Shown: piece after piece, positions 35,114 through 45,501 of the stretch
How the letters are laid out: each line of letters starts with the position of its first letter
Numbering within the stretch: position 1 is the stretch's first letter
Source: DALYJJ01 sp033763935
Lineage (GTDB): Bacteria; Acidobacteriota; Terriglobia; Bryobacterales; Bryobacteraceae
Direction of reading: 5' to 3'
Length of the DNA: 64,000 bases
Assembly (NCBI GenBank): GCA_033763935.1
Contig: JANRJO010000026.1
Span: 53,788 to 117,787, forward strand
Position numbers and translations under genes: made by a program
The notes under the pieces: model-generated
Database searches by the model: none
The model's input: only the letters and a program-made list of their open reading frames with translations
What the model was told of the DNA's origin: nothing

Positions 35114-36277
35114 GTGTCGATCCCTCTCAGCTACAACCTGCGGAACCTCGCCGTGCGCAAGGGAACCACCATCATGACCGCGCTCGGCATCGCCCTCACC
35201 GTAGCCGTCCTGCTGGCCGTTATGGCCCTTGTCGAAGGCCTCCGCGCCTCCTTCGTCGCCGGCGGCCACCCGCTACACCTGTTGGTCATGCGCAAAGGCG
35301 CCACCTCTGAGTTGACCAGCATCCTCAACCCCCAGGCCTTCCAAACCATCCGATCGAAGCCGGGCATCGCCCGCACCGCCTCCGGCGAGCCTGCCGCTTC
35401 GCTCGAGCTCGTCACCGGCATCAACCTTGAAAACGAGGAGAGTCCCGGCGGGATGAATGTTACGCTCCGCGGCCTGTCGGTTACCGGTTTCGAGATGCGG
35501 GGCGCGCGTATCGCCGAAGGCCGCCTGTTCCGCCCGGGCCAGCGCGAGGTCGTTGTCGGCAAGAGTATCGCCGCCAAGTACCCCCGAGCGCGGATGGGCC
35601 AGACCCTCAAATTCGGCCGCGGCGACTGGCTGGTCGTGGGCATTGTCGACGGTGGCCGCGCCGCGGTGAACAGCGAAGTGCTGGGCGATCTCAACCAGGT
35701 GGCCGGCGATTACAACCGCAGCGAAGCACAAAGCTCTGTCCTGCTCCGCGCGACCGACGAGGTCTCCCTCCGCGCCCTTGAAAACGACCTGGTCAACGAC
35801 GCCCGACTCACGGTGATCGCTCAAACGGAGCGCAGCTACTACGAGGCGCAAATGGTCTCGGCCGCCCCGGTACAATACCTCGGCACCTTTATCGCTGCAG
35901 TCCTTGCTATCGGCAGCAGCTTCGCCGCCATGAACACCATGTACGCCGCCATTGCCCGCCGATCCGCGGAAATCGGCACCCTGCGCGTTCTCGGCTTCTC
36001 CCGTGGCTCGATCCTGCTCAGCTTCTTTCTGGAGTCGGTCGCCCTCTCCGTCACCGGCGGCCTCCTCGGCTGCGCTCTCGTGCTGCCCCTCAACTCCTTC
36101 GAGACGGGCATCGGCAGCATGGTGACGTTCTCGGAAATGGTGTTCCAATTCCAAGTTACGCCCGCCATCATGGGTATCGGCGTCGCCTTCGCCGCGCTCA
36201 TGGGCGCGGCCGGCGGGTTCTTCCCAGCGCGTCTTGCCGCTAAGAAAGAAATCCTCTCCGCACTCCGGGGAGCGTAA
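35114..36277 (+). CDS. FtsX/MacB-type ABC transporter permease (second of a pair)
   Basis: The 387-residue protein has the same topology as its neighbour: helix 1 near the N-terminus (IMTALGIALTVAVLLAVMAL), a periplasmic domain and three C-terminal helices with YAAIARRSAEIGTLRVLGFS. The GTG at 35114 is preferred because GGAG lies eight bases upstream; GTG at 35105 is the longer alternative. Lipoprotein release or efflux is possible. No ATPase gene is in the window near it. Confidence 0.87.
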   Translation: MSIPLSYNLRNLAVRKGTTIMTALGIALTVAVLLAVMALVEGLRASFVAGGHPLHLLVMRKGATSELTSILNPQAFQTIRSKPGIARTASGEPAASLELVTGINLENEESPGGMNVTLRGLSVTGFEMRGARIAEGRLFRPGQREVVVGKSIAAKYPRARMGQTLKFGRGDWLVVGIVDGGRAAVNSEVLGDLNQVAGDYNRSEAQSSVLLRATDEVSLRALENDLVNDARLTVIAQTERSYYEAQMVSAAPVQYLGTFIAAVLAIGSSFAAMNTMYAAIARRSAEIGTLRVLGFSRGSILLSFFLESVALSVTGGLLGCALVLPLNSFETGIGSMVTFSEMVFQFQVTPAIMGIGVAFAALMGAAGGFFPARLAAKKEILSALRGA

Positions 36278-36299
36278 CTCTCCGCGCTGCGCCGGGGTG

Positions 36300-36503
36300 T
36301 CAGTTCGCCGGCTGCCGTGCCTCGATGAGCCGCTTCAGCACGGCATCAACCATGTGGAGCCGCGCTGCCAGTTGATCCTTGTAGTGGCTGGTTTCGGTTC
36401 GGCGGATCTCCGCCGGGAGTTCGCGCCGTTCTTCCTGCAGCAGTTCGATCAACAAGGCCCATTCCGCTTCCGACAACGCGGGAGTGGGGCCACTCGGATT
36501 CAT
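36300..36503 (-). CDS. Small charged helical protein
   Basis: The 67-residue protein is rich in E, R and L and is predicted as two helices (SEAEWALLIELLQEERRELP and LHMVDAVLKRLIEA). It has a good AGGAG ribosome-binding site eleven bases upstream of the ATG, which supports a real gene. Similar short proteins of unknown function occur in acidobacteria. No function is assigned. Confidence 0.6.
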   Translation of the reverse strand: MNPSGPTPALSEAEWALLIELLQEERRELPAEIRRTETSHYKDQLAARLHMVDAVLKRLIEARQPAN

Positions 36504-36560
36504 AGATACTCCTGCCGTATCCTAGGCACCCTTTGCGCGCGAAGGGAAGGGGGCCACCGT

Positions 36561-38822
36561 CTACCGCACGAAGACCCGTACGCCCGCCTGCGTCGCCGCC
36601 GTCCCCACGTTTACCGTTACCGGCTGCGCCCCCGATCCGAAGAAGCCGACCGGAACGCGCACGTTGATTTGCAACACACCGGCAAACGAGCTCGGCCCCA
36701 GGTAAAGGAGCTCCGCCGGCAGGCCCGCAATCCGCACGCTCACCGGCAGGTTGTTCGGCAGGCCGAGGCCGGTGGCGTAGAACGAGATCTCAGAACCGCG
36801 CGACGCCGGCTCCGCCGCGCTGTTGATCGAGCCGTCGCCGTTCACCGCTCGCAGCACACCGTTCTCATGAAAGAGGCCCGGGGCTGTCTCGACAATCTCG
36901 ATCGTCGCACCCGCCGCCGTCTGCCGGTCCCGTACCACCTCCACCACCGCCGCACTCCCCGGCTGAAGGTTCTCGGGCAGCACCGGGTTCGCTTGGTGCT
37001 CTCCGTTTATGCGCAGCTCGCCCTCAGGCGCGTCCGGAAGCAGAATCCGCTGTCCCGGCGCGAACGGCCCCTCCTCGCCGGTCGCCGCGTGCAGCACCCG
37101 CAGCCGCGCTGACTCCACTTGGGCCGGCGGCAGGGCGTCCCTCGTCAGCCGCCACACCTGGCGCGATCCCGCGTCGGCTGCCACCAGGGTCCCGTCTTCC
37201 AGGGCCAGGATGTCCTGCGGAGCCTCGAGAACCTCCGCCCCATGGCGTTTCGGCGCTGCCGCCGCCGGCAGTTCGAGAATTCCCGGAAACCCCTCTTCGG
37301 CGATAAACAGACTGCCGGCTGACACGGCCACTGCCAGCGGCGCCCGCGCTGGAGTCGATTCCCTCGTTCCGTCCGCCGCGATGCGGAGCACCCGGTTGGC
37401 CCCGCCTTCAGCGACAAAGACGGTTCCGTCGGCGTCCACTGCAACGCCGCGCGGATTGTCCAGCCCCTCCGCCAGCACCCGCCAGTTGCCCATCGGCAAC
37501 TGTTGCAGCACCCTGCCGGCGCCCGCTTCGCAGAGGTAGAGGAATCCGCGCCGCCCGTCGAACGCCATCTTTTCCGGCCGCTTGGCCTGCATCAGCGTGC
37601 GCTGCTCGCCAGTGGCCGCATAGACTTGAATGCGGTTGTTGCCCGTGTCGGCGACGTAGATCTCTCCGGTCTGCGGGTGCACCGCCAAGCCCCTGGGAGA
37701 ACGCAGAGGGGAAAGGACCGGATCTCCCGCCACCGTTGCCAGCGGCCCGCCGGCTTCGCTTCTTCGCACTCGAGAAGCCTGTGCGTCGGCTATGTACAGC
37801 ATGCCTCCGCGCCCCACCGCCAGTGCCGCCGGCGCCTGCAGATGCGCTTCGAGCGGCGGCCCGCCGTCCCCCCGTGTACCCCAGTCGCCACTGCCTGCCA
37901 CGTGGCGCAGTAGGTTGTCTTTGTCCAGGCGGTACAGGAACCCGCCGCGCGCCAGGTAGATGGTCCCATCGGGGCCCGCCGCCGTTTCCTGGGCCGCGTG
38001 CGCCCGGACCGGCGCACCCGCGGGAAACCAGGCCGGATCTTCATTGTCCGCAACGTGGTAGCGCCCCTCACGGTCGAGGGCAACTCCCGTCGGCAGCTTG
38101 AACGCCAGCGCTCCCGACGTTCCGCTGAGCGGCGTCAGCAAGCCGCCCCACAGGCGCAGAATCCGGCGGCTCCCGCTGTCGGCTACATAGACCGCCCCCG
38201 CCCCATCGCGCGCCAGCCCAGCCGGATTCCGAAGCTCGCCGTCCGTTGCCGTCGCCATCCAGCCGTTCGCAGCCACCCGGTACAGGCGGTGCGCGTAGAA
38301 GTCCGTTATGAGCAAGTCACCGCCGGGCAGCAGCAGCAGGTTGCGCGGGCCTCTCAGGTTCGCTTCCGTTGCAAAAATGGGCGTCAGTCCCGGAGGCTCC
38401 CCGCCGCCCCCGGCAAACGTCGATATCTCCCCGTCCGGCGCAATCCGGCGCACCCTCCCATTGCCCAGGTCTGCAAAGTAGAGTGACCCGTCCGGCGCGA
38501 GCGCCACTCCGTACGGCGCATGGAGCCGGGCCTTCGCCGCCGGACCGCCGTCTCCGGAAAAGCCCGCGCGCCCGTCGCCCGCGATCGTCGAGATCGTCCC
38601 CCGGCTGTCGATCCGCCGGATCCGGTGGTCCGCCGCGTCGGCGAAGTAGATGTCCCCTTGCGACGAGACCGCGATTCCCTGAACCGAGGCGAGCGGTGCA
38701 CTGACCGCCGGCCCGCCATCGCCGGAGTAGAATCCGCCGGCCAGCGGCTCTAGGCGGAAACCCGTAGCCCCCTGCGCGGCAAGGCATACGAAAAGTGCTG
38801 TAGTCGCTGCGCGTCTCGGCAC
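36561..38822 (-). CDS. NHL-repeat protein with C-terminal Soli_cterm (TIGR03437-type) domain
   Basis: The protein of about 753 residues begins with a hydrophobic leader and at least ten NHL repeats with the pattern P-x-G-V/I-A-V-x-x-D-G-x-x-Y-V/F-A-D-x-x-N-x-R-I. Some repeats carry AGDGRAGFSGDGGPA linkers. A linker region leads to a C-terminal beta domain with SFYATGLGLPNNLPVSVRIA and VPVGFFGSGAQPVTVNVG, typical of Solibacter-type secreted proteins. GTG at 38822 is preferred because AAGGA lies just upstream; TTG at 38843 is longer. The protein is likely a surface-exposed beta-propeller. It is divergent from the metalloprotease gene. Confidence 0.85.
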   Translation of the reverse strand: MPRRAATTALFVCLAAQGATGFRLEPLAGGFYSGDGGPAVSAPLASVQGIAVSSQGDIYFADAADHRIRRIDSRGTISTIAGDGRAGFSGDGGPAAKARLHAPYGVALAPDGSLYFADLGNGRVRRIAPDGEISTFAGGGGEPPGLTPIFATEANLRGPRNLLLLPGGDLLITDFYAHRLYRVAANGWMATATDGELRNPAGLARDGAGAVYVADSGSRRILRLWGGLLTPLSGTSGALAFKLPTGVALDREGRYHVADNEDPAWFPAGAPVRAHAAQETAAGPDGTIYLARGGFLYRLDKDNLLRHVAGSGDWGTRGDGGPPLEAHLQAPAALAVGRGGMLYIADAQASRVRRSEAGGPLATVAGDPVLSPLRSPRGLAVHPQTGEIYVADTGNNRIQVYAATGEQRTLMQAKRPEKMAFDGRRGFLYLCEAGAGRVLQQLPMGNWRVLAEGLDNPRGVAVDADGTVFVAEGGANRVLRIAADGTRESTPARAPLAVAVSAGSLFIAEEGFPGILELPAAAAPKRHGAEVLEAPQDILALEDGTLVAADAGSRQVWRLTRDALPPAQVESARLRVLHAATGEEGPFAPGQRILLPDAPEGELRINGEHQANPVLPENLQPGSAAVVEVVRDRQTAAGATIEIVETAPGLFHENGVLRAVNGDGSINSAAEPASRGSEISFYATGLGLPNNLPVSVRIAGLPAELLYLGPSSFAGVLQINVRVPVGFFGSGAQPVTVNVGTAATQAGVRVFVR

Positions 38823-38894
38823 TACATTCCTTTCTTCTGACAAGTAAGTGCCACCGCGCGGGGCAACTTCTCATCGCCCGACGAAAAGGGAGGT

Positions 38895-40916
38895 ATGAAG
38901 CACCTGCGGCTCGCCTCGGCCCTCCTGTTGACGGCGGCTTCGCTCTCCGCGCAGCCGGCGCTGCGTCTGAAAGGCATCGACGCCAAGAGCCAGGCGGCGG
39001 AAGAACGGGCGCCCGCAACCGAAGAGCAACCGGCCGAGTTGCCCGCCGGCCGGCACGCCATCGTACAGGTGGCGGAGGGTGCCGACTTTCCCGCGCAGAT
39101 CGAAGAACTGCGGCGCCGGGGCGCCCGGGTCGTGAGGTATGTGCCGGACCGCGCCGCTCTCGTGTGGAGCGAAGAAGCGCTCCCGCTTGACGGCCTCGAT
39201 CTTCACTGGGCCGGAGAGATGCGTGCCGCCTGGAAGCTGAGCCGCGACCTGGAGTACTCGAGCGAAACCATGGCCGTGGTGGAGTTTCACCCGGGCGTGG
39301 AGCCGGACCGGTCGCGCGCTATCGTCGTTCAATTGGGGCTGGCCGTGAGGGAACACTCCGATCTCGCCCCGGGTCACCTACTCGTGGTGGGCGACCCAAA
39401 TAAGGTCTGGCGACTGGCGGAACGCGATGAGACCGCCTACATCTACCCCGCAAGCCGGGAACTACTCGACGGCACCGCCGTGCACGCGTGTGCCGGCGCT
39501 GTCACGGAAGCAGGGCCGGTGGGGCACTACGTCGCGACCGTGGGCGACGGTTGGGATGGTCCCGGCCGCAGCGCCGCAGCCCTGTCCTACGTCTTTGGCG
39601 CAATGACCGAAAAGGTCAGCCCGGAGGAGGCCAAAGCGCAGATTCGGCGCGCGTTCGACGCCTGGTCACAGGTCGCTCAGGTCGATTTCCAGGAAGCCAC
39701 CGGGGCCAACCTGCAGCGCTCCATCGCCGTACTTTTCGGTGAAGGCGAACATGGTGATTCGTATCCGTTTGACGGTCCCGGCCGCGGGCTCGCTCACACG
39801 TTCTATCCCGCGCCGCCGAACCCCGAGACCATCGCCGGCGATCTCCACTTCGACGGCGCCGAGGCATGGCGTATTGGCGCCGACATCGACCTCTTCAGTG
39901 TGGCGCTGCACGAACTCGGGCACGCGCTCGGCCTGGGCCACTCCGACCGCCCCGGTACTGTCATGTACCCCTATTACCGGCAGACTACGGGCCTGACACC
40001 CGAAGATGTCGACGCCGTGCGCACGCTCTACGCTGCCCGCGGGAGCGACGCGCCGAGCCCCACGCCGGAGCCTCCTCCCGCGTCGCTGTCACTCACGGTC
40101 TCTGCCCTGCCCGGCTCGGTCCGGCAGGCGTCAATCGCCGTGCGCGGCACCGTGGCCGGAGGGTCTGGTCCGGTGCGCGTCACTTGGATCAGCGACCGCG
40201 CCGGCTCCGGTTGGCGCGACCTACCCGCTTCCTCGGGCATCCGGGAGTGGAGCTTCGATGCGGTCCCGCTCGCGGTGGGAGCGAATCGCATCTCTCTGGT
40301 AGCCACGGACGGCGCTGCCGCCCGCGTGGCCCGCGAAGTGTTCGTGATGAGGGAGGAGGCGCCGGCGCCCGAGCCGCCGGCCCTCCGTATCGCGACGGTG
40401 GCGGGGCGCGTCTCCAGCCCCGCCATCACTTTGGAAGGTACGGCGTCGCATCCCTCTGGTGTCTCGCGCGTGGTTTGGTCCAACGATCGCGGCGGTTCCG
40501 GCCAAGCCCTCGGAACCAGCTCCTGGCGAGCCGCCGGAGTGCTCCTGCAGCCCGGAATGAACCGCCTTACCGTCACCGCCTACGCAGCGGCGGGAACCGC
40601 CCGTTCGGCGACCATCGCTGTCGAACTCGCCTCCCGCGACACCACCCCGCCCTCCATCACCATCGTTTCCCCGCCCGCCGTCACCAGCTCCACCACGGCC
40701 GCCACCATCGTTCTCCAGGGCACCGCCCGCGACGACACCGGCGTTGTCGAGGTCACCTGGGAAACATCGCCCGGGGCGCGAGGCGTGGCCCGGGGGACGA
40801 CCAATTGGGGACCGGTCACCGTGCCGCTCTACCTGGGGTTGAATCGCATCATCGTGCGCGCGAAGGACGCCGCCGGCAACAGCGCATGGAGAGCCATTAG
40901 CGTCATCCGGAAGTAA
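38895..40916 (+). CDS. Secreted matrixin-like zinc metalloprotease with C-terminal Ig-like repeats
   Basis: The 673-residue protein has a signal peptide (1-19) and an N-terminal region of about 180 residues that may be a pro-domain. The M10-type catalytic domain (about 205-385) has HELGHALGLGH with H339, E340, H343 and H349 and the Met-turn TVMYPYY (M357). A proline-rich linker is followed by three similar beta-sandwich repeats of about 95 residues, each ending in a 'L..G.N.I.V.A.D' pattern. It would degrade extracellular proteins. The start is preceded by GGGAGG. Confidence 0.88.
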   Translation: MKHLRLASALLLTAASLSAQPALRLKGIDAKSQAAEERAPATEEQPAELPAGRHAIVQVAEGADFPAQIEELRRRGARVVRYVPDRAALVWSEEALPLDGLDLHWAGEMRAAWKLSRDLEYSSETMAVVEFHPGVEPDRSRAIVVQLGLAVREHSDLAPGHLLVVGDPNKVWRLAERDETAYIYPASRELLDGTAVHACAGAVTEAGPVGHYVATVGDGWDGPGRSAAALSYVFGAMTEKVSPEEAKAQIRRAFDAWSQVAQVDFQEATGANLQRSIAVLFGEGEHGDSYPFDGPGRGLAHTFYPAPPNPETIAGDLHFDGAEAWRIGADIDLFSVALHELGHALGLGHSDRPGTVMYPYYRQTTGLTPEDVDAVRTLYAARGSDAPSPTPEPPPASLSLTVSALPGSVRQASIAVRGTVAGGSGPVRVTWISDRAGSGWRDLPASSGIREWSFDAVPLAVGANRISLVATDGAAARVAREVFVMREEAPAPEPPALRIATVAGRVSSPAITLEGTASHPSGVSRVVWSNDRGGSGQALGTSSWRAAGVLLQPGMNRLTVTAYAAAGTARSATIAVELASRDTTPPSITIVSPPAVTSSTTAATIVLQGTARDDTGVVEVTWETSPGARGVARGTTNWGPVTVPLYLGLNRIIVRAKDAAGNSAWRAISVIRK

Positions 40917-40938
40917 GGTTTCGCCGTTCGTTCGGCAC

Positions 40939-40972
40939 CGGGCAGCCGGATACTCCACCCTCCGGTTGCCCG
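40939..40972. terminator. Bidirectional terminator between the protease gene and purA
   Basis: A 12-base stem (CGGGCAGCCGGA / TCCGGTTGCCCG, one G-T pair) encloses a 10-base loop in the 64-base gap between two convergent genes, followed by GATCTTTA. This is a strong candidate for shared termination. Confidence 0.65.
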
Positions 40973-40980
40973 GATCTTTA

Positions 40981-42285
<1,305 letters not shown>

Positions 42286-42350
42286 GGTTTGGAGACCAAA
42301 CCCACAATTCTAGCGCAGGGCCGCGCCCGTCCCAACCGTCCACCCCTCCT

Positions 42351-44912
42351 TTACTCCGTTCGCAACGCCTTCATGGGGTCGATCGCCGCCGCGCGTAGCG
42401 CCGGTATTACCGCCGCCAGAAAGGCCGCGATCCCCAGTGCAACGACTGCCGCCGTCAGCGCCGGCGGGTCCCAGATGTCAACGCCGTACAACTGGCCGGA
42501 CAACAACTGCCCCGCCCCCACGGCTAGTGGAAGCCCGAGCGCCAGTCCGATCGCCACCATCCGGAACGCCCCCTTCAGCACCAGCCGCACCACCCCGCGC
42601 GAGTCCGCTCCCAGCGCCATCCGTACCCCGATCTCGCTCGTCCGCTGTGCCACCGAGTACGCCGTCACGCCGTACAACCCTACCGCGGCGAGCAGCAGCG
42701 CCACGGCGCCAAACAAACCCGCCAGCCCTGCCACCGCGCGCTGCTGGTCGAAGACCAGAGCCAGTTGCTGCCGCATGCTTCGCACGTTGATCAGCGTCAC
42801 GTTCGAGTCCACCTCCGCCAGCGTCTTCCGCAATGCCGGCTCCAGCGCCGCGGGCGGCAGGTTCGTCCGCAGCAGCGCTGCCCCGATGAAATGCGAGCGC
42901 GACTCGATCTTCCGGATCAACTCCACGTCGTAGTTCACCCACTGCGCCAGCGGCACAAAAAACATCGGCCGCGCCGGACGCGTCGGGTTCGTGTACTTCG
43001 CGTCTTTCACCACTCCCACCACCCGCCACGTCTTCGAGTATTGCGGCAGGTCGATCCCAAACCGCCCGTCGAGCGCGTCCTTGTTCGGAAAGAACCGCGC
43101 GGCGAACGCTTCGTTCACCACCGCCACGTTCTCCGTGTTCCGGTTGTCCCCGGCTGTGAACGACCGGCCCCGTACCACCGGCTGGCCCACCGTCTCGAAG
43201 TAGCCTGCGCTCACCCGGTCCCACGAGGCCGCGAACTTCTCGCTCAGCTCCGCCGGCGGGTTGCCGTCGACGTAGATCAGCTCGCCCCAGTTGTCCGTCA
43301 GCGGCGCGTACAACGCCAGCGCCGCGCGTTCCACGCCCGGCAGCGTCGATAACCGGTCCTGCATCCCCCGATACAGCGCGTCCAGCCGCTCCGGCGTGTA
43401 CGTCGAGGGCGGCGCGTTCAAACTCACCAGCGTCAGCCCGTCCGTCCGGAAGCCCAGATCCTGGCTCTGCAGGTTCGAAAGGCTCCGCGCCAGTAGCGCC
43501 GATCCCGCCACCAGCACCACCGACAGCGCCGCCTGCACCACCAGCAGCGCCTTGCGCGCCACCGTCGAATGGTCGCGCGTGCTCCGGCCCGCTCCCCGCA
43601 GCGCCTCCACCGGATCCCGCCGTGCCGCAAACCACGCCGGCCCCGCCCCGAACACCACGCCCGTGATCACCGAAAGGCCGAAAGCGAACGCCAGCACCGG
43701 CAGCGAGGGCGTCGTGCTGAACGGCATGTGCGCCCCCGCTTCCGGGAACGCCAGCGCGATCAGCGCCGTCTCCGCTGCGTAGGCCACCAGCAGCCCCGCG
43801 GCCCCGCCCGCCACCGCCAGAATCGTGCTCTCTACCAGCGCCTGCCGGATCAGCACACCCCGCGACGCACCCATCGCCAGCCGGATCGATGTCTGCACCC
43901 GCCGCGCCATGCCCCGGGCCAGCAGCAGGTTCGCGACGTTCGCGCACGCAATCAGCAGCACCATCCCGCACACCGCCAGCAGAATCTGCAGGCTCCGCCC
44001 GTAGTCGTCACGCATCACGTCCACGCCGTTGCCCGCCGGGACCACGCGTACGTGCTGTTGCGGAACCACCTTGCGGATCTCCGGCATCCAGTTCGGCGGA
44101 TACCCGCTCTCCGTCACCAGCCACCGCCGCAGCAGCTCCGTCAGCCGCGGCGTCACCCCTTCCGTCGTCGCTCCCGGTTTCAACCGGCCGATCGCCCGCA
44201 GCCACGCCGACACCGGCTGCCGCAGCAGCGAATCACTCCCGCTGATCAACGGCTCCTGCTGCAGCGGGATCCAGATCTCCGGCGGATTCGCCCGCAGCGT
44301 GTCCCCGAAGAACCCCGGCGGCGCTACCCCCGCCACGGTGAAACTCTGTCCCTGCACCGCCAGCGGCGCTCCAATCACGCCGCCGTCCCCTCCGAAGTGC
44401 TCCTGCCACGCCGCGTAGCTCAGCACCACCACCGGCGCCGCGGAGGCACTGTCGTCCGCCTTCTCGAACAGCCGCCCCGCAAACGGCTTGATGCCGAACA
44501 CCTGGAAGTAATTGCCGGTCACAAACTCGCTGCGCAGCGGCCGCGGAACCTCGTCCACGCTCGGCCGCAGTACGCTCATCCGCCACGTCGTCGCCTGAAA
44601 CGCCGTCACCTCCTCGAACTCCGGCGCCGCCGCCCGCAGCTTCTCGAACAACGGGTAGGAGAACATGCCCCAGTCGTCCTGTGGCCCGCCCTGCACGCAG
44701 CACGAGTACCCGCCCCCAATCCGGTACAGGCTTGCCGGCTCCGCCACCGGCAGCGACCGCAGCATCACGTCGTTCATCAGCGAAAAGATCGCCGTCGTCC
44801 CGCCGATGCCCAGCGCCAAAGTCAGGACGGCGGCCGCCGTAAACGCGCGCGCATGGCTGAACTGACGAATCGCATACACCGCGTCCGCGGCCAGGTTCGA
44901 TAGGTACTTCAC
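42351..44912 (-). CDS. Acidobacterial duplicated orphan permease (ADOP), MacB/FtsX type
   Basis: The protein of about 853 residues has two MacB-like halves, each with an N-terminal helix, a periplasmic core and three C-terminal helices. Half 1 starts with FTAAAVLTLALGIGGTTAIF; half 2 starts near KALLVVQAALSVVLVAGSAL. Both have the FtsX-type coupling region (RRVQTSIRLAMGASRGVL and QRTSEIGVRMALGADSRGVV). This duplication without an ATPase defines the ADOP family, which is expanded in Acidobacteria. GTG at 44912 gives the usual N-terminus; TTG at 44930 is longer. Transported substrate unknown. Confidence 0.93.
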   Translation of the reverse strand: MKYLSNLAADAVYAIRQFSHARAFTAAAVLTLALGIGGTTAIFSLMNDVMLRSLPVAEPASLYRIGGGYSCCVQGGPQDDWGMFSYPLFEKLRAAAPEFEEVTAFQATTWRMSVLRPSVDEVPRPLRSEFVTGNYFQVFGIKPFAGRLFEKADDSASAAPVVVLSYAAWQEHFGGDGGVIGAPLAVQGQSFTVAGVAPPGFFGDTLRANPPEIWIPLQQEPLISGSDSLLRQPVSAWLRAIGRLKPGATTEGVTPRLTELLRRWLVTESGYPPNWMPEIRKVVPQQHVRVVPAGNGVDVMRDDYGRSLQILLAVCGMVLLIACANVANLLLARGMARRVQTSIRLAMGASRGVLIRQALVESTILAVAGGAAGLLVAYAAETALIALAFPEAGAHMPFSTTPSLPVLAFAFGLSVITGVVFGAGPAWFAARRDPVEALRGAGRSTRDHSTVARKALLVVQAALSVVLVAGSALLARSLSNLQSQDLGFRTDGLTLVSLNAPPSTYTPERLDALYRGMQDRLSTLPGVERAALALYAPLTDNWGELIYVDGNPPAELSEKFAASWDRVSAGYFETVGQPVVRGRSFTAGDNRNTENVAVVNEAFAARFFPNKDALDGRFGIDLPQYSKTWRVVGVVKDAKYTNPTRPARPMFFVPLAQWVNYDVELIRKIESRSHFIGAALLRTNLPPAALEPALRKTLAEVDSNVTLINVRSMRQQLALVFDQQRAVAGLAGLFGAVALLLAAVGLYGVTAYSVAQRTSEIGVRMALGADSRGVVRLVLKGAFRMVAIGLALGLPLAVGAGQLLSGQLYGVDIWDPPALTAAVVALGIAAFLAAVIPALRAAAIDPMKALRTE

Positions 44913-44974
44913 AGAAGCAAGTACGAACAAATTGCGCCCGGGTTTCCATTTTCTTGCGTGATACCCTGACGTTG

Positions 44975-45442
44975 ATGCAGCTTTCAGAGATCTTTCTCGG
45001 GCTTGGGCAGGAGTCGCTTCCTCAACTCCTCCGCTCGATCTCGATGGGGAAACTCCGCACCTACCAACTGTTCGACATCGTGAAGACCCGCGCCCACCTC
45101 GGCAAGCTCAACTCCGAGACTCTTCGCAAGGCCGCCCCGCGCCTTTGGCCCCGCCTCGAGGCCCGCGAGGAAGAACTGGCCCAGGACCTCGCCCAGGCCA
45201 TCCTCGTCTCCAACCTCGAAATGATCATCGGCGTGCTCGACTTCCTGGGCGTCCCCCACGAGGACGGCTTTTTCGCGAAGGATATGGACGCCGGCCAGTA
45301 CCTTACCGAAGGCTGGCAGCAGCGAGCCTTCGAAGAGTTCCGGGCCCGCTACCCCGAGCCCGTCCTGCTCTTCTACCTGAACCACCTCGCCGCTGAAATG
45401 TCGAAGGAAGCCTCCTTCTTCGCCGGCGCGGCCCGGGCTTGA
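44975..45442 (+). CDS. Uncharacterised helical protein upstream of pheS
   Basis: The 155-residue protein (ATG 44975; an in-frame TTG lies at 44954) is mostly helical, with motifs SMGKLRTYQLFDIVKTRAHL and SNLEMIIGVLDFLGVPHEDGFF. It has no signal peptide or membrane segment. No family is recognised. It lies 59 bases before pheS on the same strand. A leucine-rich N-terminal helix and acidic middle suggest a protein-binding role, but this is a guess. Confidence 0.65.
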   Translation: MQLSEIFLGLGQESLPQLLRSISMGKLRTYQLFDIVKTRAHLGKLNSETLRKAAPRLWPRLEAREEELAQDLAQAILVSNLEMIIGVLDFLGVPHEDGFFAKDMDAGQYLTEGWQQRAFEEFRARYPEPVLLFYLNHLAAEMSKEASFFAGAARA

Positions 45443-45501
45443 GCGCGTCTTCCCAACAGCGACGCCTTTTACCGCGCGGCTTACAATAGTCGGTTACCGA
45501 T

